This document shows positions 59,403-64,000 of a DNA stretch of 64,000 nucleotides, piece after piece. This DNA comes from Chloroflexota bacterium (GTDB taxonomy: Bacteria > Chloroflexota > Limnocylindria > Limnocylindrales > CSP1-4): the NCBI GenBank assembly GCA_019637815.1, contig JAHBUZ010000003.1:175049-239048 (forward strand). The letters run 5' to 3'. The notes beneath the pieces are model-generated. The model did no database searches. It was not told the origin of the DNA and worked only from the letters and a program-made list of their open reading frames with translations. The position numbers and the translations under genes were made by a program. The first letter of the stretch is position 1. Each line of letters starts with the position of its first letter.

Positions 59403-60242
59403 TCAGTCGAACCAGAACGTCCGCCACCCTGGCCGTCCCGCGTCCGATGACGCATACCAGCCCTGCGCCGCCAGGCCCTGCAGTCGCCAGATCACATGGC
59501 TGAAGGCCCTCGGCGTGTCGGCCGGATGATGGACCACGACCTGGCGTGTGCCGATGGGATGGAAGATGGGCAGCTCGAACGAGAGGTCATACGCCCCATC
59601 GCGGGCGCTGTAGACGTACCGGTCGACGCCCATCAGACCCGGGACGTGGTCGGGGTGGAGTGCCGCGAGGCCCTCCGGATAGCGGCCGGTCCGGGCATGG
59701 GACGCGTCGATCGCCGCGATGAGCGGTGTGGCCGCGTCCATCGCATCCAGTCGCGCACGATCCACGGCCGGCGCCACGAGTGCCTGCTGGGCCGCCAGGA
59801 CCGCCACCGGCAGGCACATCACGGCGAGCGGCACGGGCCAGCGATCAGCCGGTCCGTGGCGTCGCAGGGCGGTCGCGAGGACGAGCACCAACAGCGTGGT
59901 CCCCACCAGGAGGCCGAGACCCACCACGAGGCTCCACGCCGCTGCGGCCAGGCTCGCGATGACGAGCACCACGAGCAGGGCCGACAGCGCCACCAGCTCC
60001 GCCACCCGCTGGGCGGTTCGGATGACGCCCCGCGACCGGCGACGCGCCATCAGGTCCAGCACCAGCCATGCCAGACCGAATGGCACGAGCCCGATTCCGA
60101 GGATGCCCAGCGCCTGGGCCGCGAACGAGACGGGCCAGGCCGCGGGATCGAACCGGCCGGGCAGATACGGCAGCAGCGCCGCCACCACGACGACCGAGCC
60201 GACCAGGCCCGCACCGATCAGGATCGACAGTCGCCAGGCCAC
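59403..60242 (-). CDS. Membrane protein with extracytoplasmic C-terminal domain
   Basis: 279 residues from GTG 60242. Five hydrophobic helices occupy about the first 145 residues (near 6-24, 36-60, 82-104, 108-124, 140-160). The rest forms one exported domain with IAAIDASHARTGRYPEGLAALHPDHV near 178-203, similar to pilin-like or type-II-secretion-like globular regions. Family not recognised. The start is uncertain; the frame stays open to 60356 but overlaps the OsmC gene. It follows OsmC on the same strand. Confidence 0.7.
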   Translation of the reverse strand: MAWRLSILIGAGLVGSVVVVAALLPYLPGRFDPAAWPVSFAAQALGILGIGLVPFGLAWLVLDLMARRRSRGVIRTAQRVAELVALSALLVVLVIASLAAAAWSLVVGLGLLVGTTLLVLVLATALRRHGPADRWPVPLAVMCLPVAVLAAQQALVAPAVDRARLDAMDAATPLIAAIDASHARTGRYPEGLAALHPDHVPGLMGVDRYVYSARDGAYDLSFELPIFHPIGTRQVVVHHPADTPRAFSHVIWRLQGLAAQGWYASSDAGRPGWRTFWFD

Positions 60243-60279
60243 GGTGACGCGTGCGGGTCCATCGCCCGAGGCTGATCCG

Positions 60280-60723
60280 TCAGACGAGCTCGGCGTCCAG
60301 CGTGACCTCGACGTTGCCCTTGAGCGCGCGACTGATGGGGCAACCGTCCTTGGCACCCTCGACCGCCTCGCGGAAGGCCGACTCCTCGATACCCGGCGCG
60401 CTGGCGCGGAGATGGAGCACTGCGCTCGTCACGGTGAAGCCGGCGTCCGTCTTGTCGAACGTGAGGTCCACGCGCACGTCGTTGCTCGCAGGCGGGAAGC
60501 CGGCCTTGGAGAGTGCGTTGCTCGATGCCATCGCGTAGCACGACGCCCACGCGGCGGCGAGCAGCTCCTCCGGGCTGGTGAGGCCGGTGTCGGATGCCTC
60601 GGCACGTGCCTTCCAGGTGACCTGGAGCGGACCGAACGAGCCGCTCGTGGCGCCGGCGATGGTGCCGGAGCCGCCGAACAGGTCACCCTCCCAATGGGCG
60701 TTCGCGGTGCGGATCTGGGCCAT
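60280..60723 (-). CDS. OsmC-family peroxiredoxin
   Basis: 147 residues. Reduces organic hydroperoxides using two cysteines: WASCYAMASSNAL near 60-72 and AKDGCPISRALKG near 123-135, the exact OsmC/Ohr arrangement. GTIAGATSGSFGPLQVTW near 20-37 and TSPEELLAAAWASC fit OsmC rather than Ohr. Cytoplasmic. Start 60723 follows GGGAGG. It may be co-transcribed with the following membrane protein gene. Detoxifies lipid peroxides during oxidative stress. Confidence 0.95.
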   Translation of the reverse strand: MAQIRTANAHWEGDLFGGSGTIAGATSGSFGPLQVTWKARAEASDTGLTSPEELLAAAWASCYAMASSNALSKAGFPPASNDVRVDLTFDKTDAGFTVTSAVLHLRASAPGIEESAFREAVEGAKDGCPISRALKGNVEVTLDAELV

Positions 60724-60824
60724 GGATGATGCCTCCCTCGGGGTGTCGATGTGGCCGGGCGCAGGCTGCGCTCCGGATGGGTGTGCCGCTGGTCATGGTC
60801 GCACAGGGACGACCCGGGCCTGGT

Positions 60825-62435
60825 TCAGCGGGTGGATGGATCCCCGCTGTCCGCTGGCGGGGTCGGCGGCACGATCGGCTCGGGGGTCGGGATGGCCGGC
60901 TCCACGCGTCGGATCCGCTGGCGGCTCGCACGGCCCGCGGTCGTCGCGGCATCCGGGTTGGTGGTCTCGCGCGAGATGCCGGCGAGACCGCTGCCCGTGC
61001 CCCCGCCACCCGTCGACCCGCCGGACCCTTCGGCAGCGCCGCCGAACGCCGACGAGATGACGGCGGGCAGGTCGATGCCGGTCAGGCCCTTGATGGTCGT
61101 GCTCGCCTGGGCGAGCGTGTCGGTCGTCGTCCGGACGACGTCGCTCGCGCCGTCGGTGGAGAGGACCGTCAGGTTCTGGATCTTGCCGATGGGCTCCGCG
61201 GCCGCGCGCACGATCTCGGGCATCATCGAGAGCACCGTCTGGAGGATGGCAGCCTCGTTGAACTGGCGATACGCCTCGGCACGCAGCGCGAGGGCCTTCG
61301 CCTCCGCTTCGCCCTTCGTGAACACGATGGTGGCCTCTGCCTGGCCCTCCACCTCGGTCCGGTGGGCGTCGGCGTCCGCGGTCACGGTCACGATGCGCGC
61401 CTGCGCCTCGCCCTTGGCGACGACCACGGATGCATCCGCGACGCCCGCCAGACGCACCCGCTCGGCGTCCGCCTGCGCCTGCGCGATGCGCGCCTGCTTC
61501 TCGCCCTCGGCGCGCTTGATGGACGCCTCGGCGTCCGCCTCGGCCGGGCGGACGGTCGTGGCGAGCAGCTCCTTGGCGGTGCGCTCGGCGGCCAGCTGCG
61601 CCAGCTCGGTCTGCTTGCGCACCACCTCCTGCTGGGATTCCGCGTCCGCGAGCGGGCCGGCCTGGGCGGCACGGGCGTGGGCCGCCGCAGTGGCCGTCTG
61701 GACCTCTGCCTCGCGCAGCGCGACGTCCCGCTGGGCGTTGAGGGTGACCTGCTGGGCCTCCGCCTCGCGCACCGCGGCCTCCTGGTCGGCGGTCGCCCGG
61801 GCCATGCGCGCGTCACGCTGACGACGGGACAGCTCCTGCTGACCGACCAGCTCCATGTAGGCGAGCGCCTCGCCACCGATGGCCTGGATGGTGAAGGAAT
61901 CGATCTGGAGACCGCTCGTGGAGAGGTCGCCCTTCGCGGCGTCCTGGACCGCCTGCTGGAACTTCTGTCGGTCGAGGTTGAGCTCCTCCACGGTGAGCGT
62001 GCCCACGATCGAGCGGAGCGACCCTTCGAGGACGTTCTTGACGATCGAATCGACCTCCTGCTCCGGAGAGTCGAGGAAGCGCTCGGCGGCGTTCCGGATG
62101 GACTCGTCATCCGCGCCGATCTTGAACGTCGCCACGCCCTGGATGGCGACCTTGATGCCCTGGCGGGTCACCGCGTCCGCGAGGCTGACGTTGATCTGAC
62201 GCGCGGTGAGCATGAGCCGACCGAGCTTGTGGAACAGGGGCAGCACGATGATGCCGCCACCCCGGACCACCTTGAGCCCGACCTCCTCACGCCCGGGTGT
62301 CGCCCGACCGCTCCGGATGAGCGCCTCGTTCGCGCCGGCGACCTTGTAGCGGCTGCCGATGTAGGCGATGACCAGGACGATGATGATGATCGCGGCGAAC
62401 ACGACCGCGGTGCCGCCACCGATGAACTCGAACAT
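60825..62435 (-). CDS. Flotillin-family protein (SPFH domain)
   Basis: 536 residues. An N-terminal membrane helix near 8-28 (GTAVVFAAIIIIVLVIAYI) is followed by the SPFH/band 7 domain (about 35-190) and a long coiled coil (about 190-430) rich in Ala, Glu, Arg and Gln, e.g. EAEAQQVTLNAQRDVALREA. The C-terminus is Gly/Ser-rich. Flotillins scaffold membrane microdomains. The ATG at 62435 follows GGGGAGGAG and lies 49 bases after nfeD on the same strand, the standard NfeD-flotillin operon, in which NfeD provides a partner OB-fold. Length is typical. Confidence 0.95.
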   Translation of the reverse strand: MFEFIGGGTAVVFAAIIIIVLVIAYIGSRYKVAGANEALIRSGRATPGREEVGLKVVRGGGIIVLPLFHKLGRLMLTARQINVSLADAVTRQGIKVAIQGVATFKIGADDESIRNAAERFLDSPEQEVDSIVKNVLEGSLRSIVGTLTVEELNLDRQKFQQAVQDAAKGDLSTSGLQIDSFTIQAIGGEALAYMELVGQQELSRRQRDARMARATADQEAAVREAEAQQVTLNAQRDVALREAEVQTATAAAHARAAQAGPLADAESQQEVVRKQTELAQLAAERTAKELLATTVRPAEADAEASIKRAEGEKQARIAQAQADAERVRLAGVADASVVVAKGEAQARIVTVTADADAHRTEVEGQAEATIVFTKGEAEAKALALRAEAYRQFNEAAILQTVLSMMPEIVRAAAEPIGKIQNLTVLSTDGASDVVRTTTDTLAQASTTIKGLTGIDLPAVISSAFGGAAEGSGGSTGGGGTGSGLAGISRETTNPDAATTAGRASRQRIRRVEPAIPTPEPIVPPTPPADSGDPSTR

Positions 62436-62460
62436 GCTCCTCCCCTGGATCCGGGCCGAT

Positions 62461-62510
62461 GCCCGCTGGTCGGTCGGCCGGGCGTCAGCCCGCCGGTCGG
62501 TCGGCCGGGT
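62461..62510 (-). repeat. Near-tandem duplicate of the nfeD 3' end
   Basis: 62488-62510 (last codons of nfeD) and 62461-62483 differ at two of 23 positions and lie 27 bases apart, with the stop codon between them. Confidence 0.8.
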
Positions 62511-63072
62511 CGGGACCCGGAGTGGTGGGCGCCGGTGGCGCGATCGCCTCGACGGAGACACCCGTGCCGATGGCGCTGGTCACGCGCACCGGCGTGCCGC
62601 TCGGGATCTCCACGGGCGCCGTGGCGGAGATCTCGTGGCGCTGGCCCTCGGCACGGATGAGGATGCTGCCCCACCCGTTCGCCCGGATCGAGACGGAGAC
62701 GATGGCCTCCCGGCCGGCGAGGTCGCTCATCGAGAACGGGTCAGCCGCCTCCGAGCGGCGCAACGCCGTGAACAGCACGTAGGCGATGCCCGCCGCGAAG
62801 GTCCCCGAGAAGGCGCCCACGACCGCCGCCGGTCCGCCGTGCAGGTCCAGGATCTGGGTCGCGAACAGGCCGCCGACGCCGAACATCGAGATGAACGACA
62901 GCGCGAGGGGCATGAGCGACATGCCGCCGATGTCGAAGTCGAGATGGAGCGCGTCCAGGAACCCGCCGAGGATGTCATCCACGAGGACCGTGATGAGCAG
63001 CAGCCCACCGCCGATGACCGTGCACAGCACGAACACCAGGTCCTCGACCGGGAGCTCGAACAGTCCGAACAT
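62485..63072 (-). CDS. NfeD-family membrane protein
   Basis: 195 residues. Three or four transmembrane helices (near 12-33, 54-72, 75-100) and a C-terminal OB-fold soluble domain from about 115, with LAGREAIVSVSIRANGWGSILI near 117-138 and ISATAPVEIPSGTPVRVTSAIG. This is the short NfeD type that accompanies flotillin. ATG 63072 is leaderless-type (TATCCT ends 6 nt before). The frame opens earlier at 63195, but those residues are not family-like. It precedes the flotillin gene. Confidence 0.92.
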   Translation of the reverse strand: MFGLFELPVEDLVFVLCTVIGGGLLLITVLVDDILGGFLDALHLDFDIGGMSLMPLALSFISMFGVGGLFATQILDLHGGPAAVVGAFSGTFAAGIAYVLFTALRRSEAADPFSMSDLAGREAIVSVSIRANGWGSILIRAEGQRHEISATAPVEIPSGTPVRVTSAIGTGVSVEAIAPPAPTTPGPDPADRPAG

Positions 63073-63078
63073 GACAGG

Positions 63079-63084
63079 AGGATA
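63079..63084 (-). promoter_or_regulatory. Leaderless -10 box TATCCT of nfeD-flotillin operon
   Basis: On the minus strand TATCCT ends 6 nt before the ATG at 63072. There is no Shine-Dalgarno; the intervening bases are in fact CCTGTC. Confidence 0.55.
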
Positions 63085-63248
63085 CCCGGCTCGGCCCAAG
63101 GGCGAGCCCTCCCGGCTGGTCCAGGAGGGCTCGGACGATGCGATCCGTGGGCTGTGCGGCGCGGATGCCGCGAAGGGCCCATCATTCTGGCGCATCCATC
63201 GTCACGTCGCTGGCCCGCGGCGCATCGGATCCACGGGGGACATCCATC

Positions 63249-63689
63249 GTGTTCTCGCTCATCGATCGGCTCGTCGGCGTCATCGACGATCCGACGCACG
63301 CCGAGGTGGCGCGTCAGCGACTGGTGGCCCTCGGGATCCCTGCCGCGGACATCGAGGTGCTGAGCGGCGAGGCGGATGCCCAGCGGCTCGACAGCACCGG
63401 CGAGGGCGGCTGGTGGCACCGGCTCGTGCGGGTCTCGCAGTACATGGTGGCGGACCAGAGCACCGAGTTCGTGATGTACGACGCGGCGCTGCGGGACGAT
63501 CGCGCGGTCATCGCGGTGCGGCTCAAGGACCGGCGGCACAAGGCGGAGGCGACACGCATCCTCCAGGAGGCGGGTGCCCACCTGCTGAGCTTCCATGGCC
63601 GGATCCAGACCGAGGAGATCTCCCGGTGGCGCGGACCGGAGCTGGTCCAGCCGCCCGTCCTGCCCGATCGGGGGTCGACCTCGCGCTGA
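63249..63689 (+). CDS. Hypothetical cytoplasmic protein, flotillin-adjacent
   Basis: About 146 residues from GTG 63249, which begins FSLIDRLVGVIDDPTHAEVA. It contains two short alpha/beta units: VARQRLVALGIPAADIEVLSG near 19-39 and VIAVRLKDRRHKAEATRILQEAGAHLLSF near 85-113. The sequence resembles two copies of the small fold seen in general-stress proteins that read ALxxxGIxxxxI. No enzyme motif; the function is unknown. The ribosome site is weak (GGGGGA) and the frame remains open back to 63138, so the start is uncertain. It is divergent from nfeD. Confidence 0.7.
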   Translation: MFSLIDRLVGVIDDPTHAEVARQRLVALGIPAADIEVLSGEADAQRLDSTGEGGWWHRLVRVSQYMVADQSTEFVMYDAALRDDRAVIAVRLKDRRHKAEATRILQEAGAHLLSFHGRIQTEEISRWRGPELVQPPVLPDRGSTSR

Positions 63690-63702
63690 TCGGCGGCGTG
63701 GG

Positions 63703-64000
63703 TCAGGGCTGCGTGTCGGCTGGCGCCATGGCACGCAACCGACGGCCGAACCAGATGCACAGCACTGCGCCGACGGCCAGCCAACCGGCCAGGAGCCCCA
63801 GCAAGAGCAGCCCGCCAGCGATGAGTTGCCCCACGCGCGCCGCGTGGTCGAAGTCGCGCACCTGACGGGCGACCTCGCCGACATCCGTCTCGATCGCGGT
63901 GAGCGAGCCGGACAGGGTCGCCAGATCGGTGGCGTTGGTCGACAGGCTCGGGGCGAGCGTGCCGGCGGTCGTGGCCAGCTCCCGGGCGGTGGTGCCGAGC
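63703..64000 (-). CDS. C-terminal part of a membrane protein, cut off by window edge
   Basis: The frame is open from the right edge to TGA at 63703-63705. About 98 residues are visible: a Thr/Leu/Ser-rich stretch (TARELATTAGTLAPSLSTN and TDLATLSGSLTAIETDVGEV) resembling a coiled-coil or chain-length-like region, then one transmembrane helix (LIAGGLLLLGLLAGWLAVGAVL) followed by a short basic tail. The N-terminus is outside the window, so function cannot be given. It converges with the plus-strand gene 13 bases away. Confidence 0.75.
   Translation of the reverse strand, partial: LGTTARELATTAGTLAPSLSTNATDLATLSGSLTAIETDVGEVARQVRDFDHAARVGQLIAGGLLLLGLLAGWLAVGAVLCIWFGRRLRAMAPADTQP

Overview
The window is very GC-rich (about 70% by eye) and densely packed. 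Many neighbouring genes overlap by ATGA, GTGA or TGATG. The gene families, GTG/TTG starts, a T-box leader on thrS and leaderless-type promoters fit an environmental member of Chloroflexota (Limnocylindria-like) better than an actinomycete. That placement is inference; there is no rRNA or marker phylogeny here. No prophage, CRISPR array or complete IS element was found.

Layout. 1-8.7 kb: a truncated secreted protein, thrS with a T-box riboswitch, a glyoxalase-like gene interrupted by one in-frame TGA, a DHFR-like reductase, tRNA-Val(GAC), a secreted seven-repeat RCC1 propeller, a SHOCT protein and a SpoIVB/S55-type peptidase. 8.7-17.2 kb: a sugar locus with galK, a three-gene sugar ABC importer, and a divergent operon of a DeoR regulator, galT and glpK. 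17.3-24.6 kb (minus): amidohydrolase, asparaginase, MFS exporter, peptidase-MA-like protease and a peptide-type binding protein, mostly translationally coupled. 24.7-31.5 kb: small hypothetical proteins, ettA, a SUKH-NTF2 fusion and a short MetE-like protein.

31.5-34.4 kb looks like accessory DNA. It holds a MITE-like inverted-repeat element, an XRE-HTH/PD-(D/E)xK fusion, an AbrB-RelE toxin-antitoxin pair, and the wreck of a DUF433-DUF5615 toxin-antitoxin module beside tRNA-Arg(CCT). 34.4-40.0 kb: histidine phosphatase, a redox/cytochrome c maturation cluster (thioredoxin-like, CcdA, TlpA-like), an MBL hydrolase, and nrdR-dcd. 40.4-49.2 kb: one long plus-strand operon with a Liv-type ABC importer, alpha/beta hydrolase, acyl-CoA ligase, TetR regulator and ketoacyl synthase-like enzyme, probably for import and CoA activation of a carboxylic acid. 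49.2-57.7 kb (minus): an SDR reductase, metX-metY methionine synthesis, and molybdenum cofactor genes (MogA/MoaB, moaC, moeA) coupled to a site-2-protease/CBS protein. 57.7-64 kb: aldehyde dehydrogenase, OsmC peroxiredoxin, flotillin and NfeD, and a truncated membrane protein at the right edge.

Two small-scale themes recur. First, several genes start 6-8 nt after a TANNNT -10 box with no Shine-Dalgarno, which suggests leaderless mRNAs. Second, the 3' ends of galK, glpK, the aldehyde dehydrogenase gene and nfeD are partly duplicated just downstream. A roughly 165-bp intergenic repeat is present twice, in opposite orientation, and one copy sits between galK and its duplicated tail.
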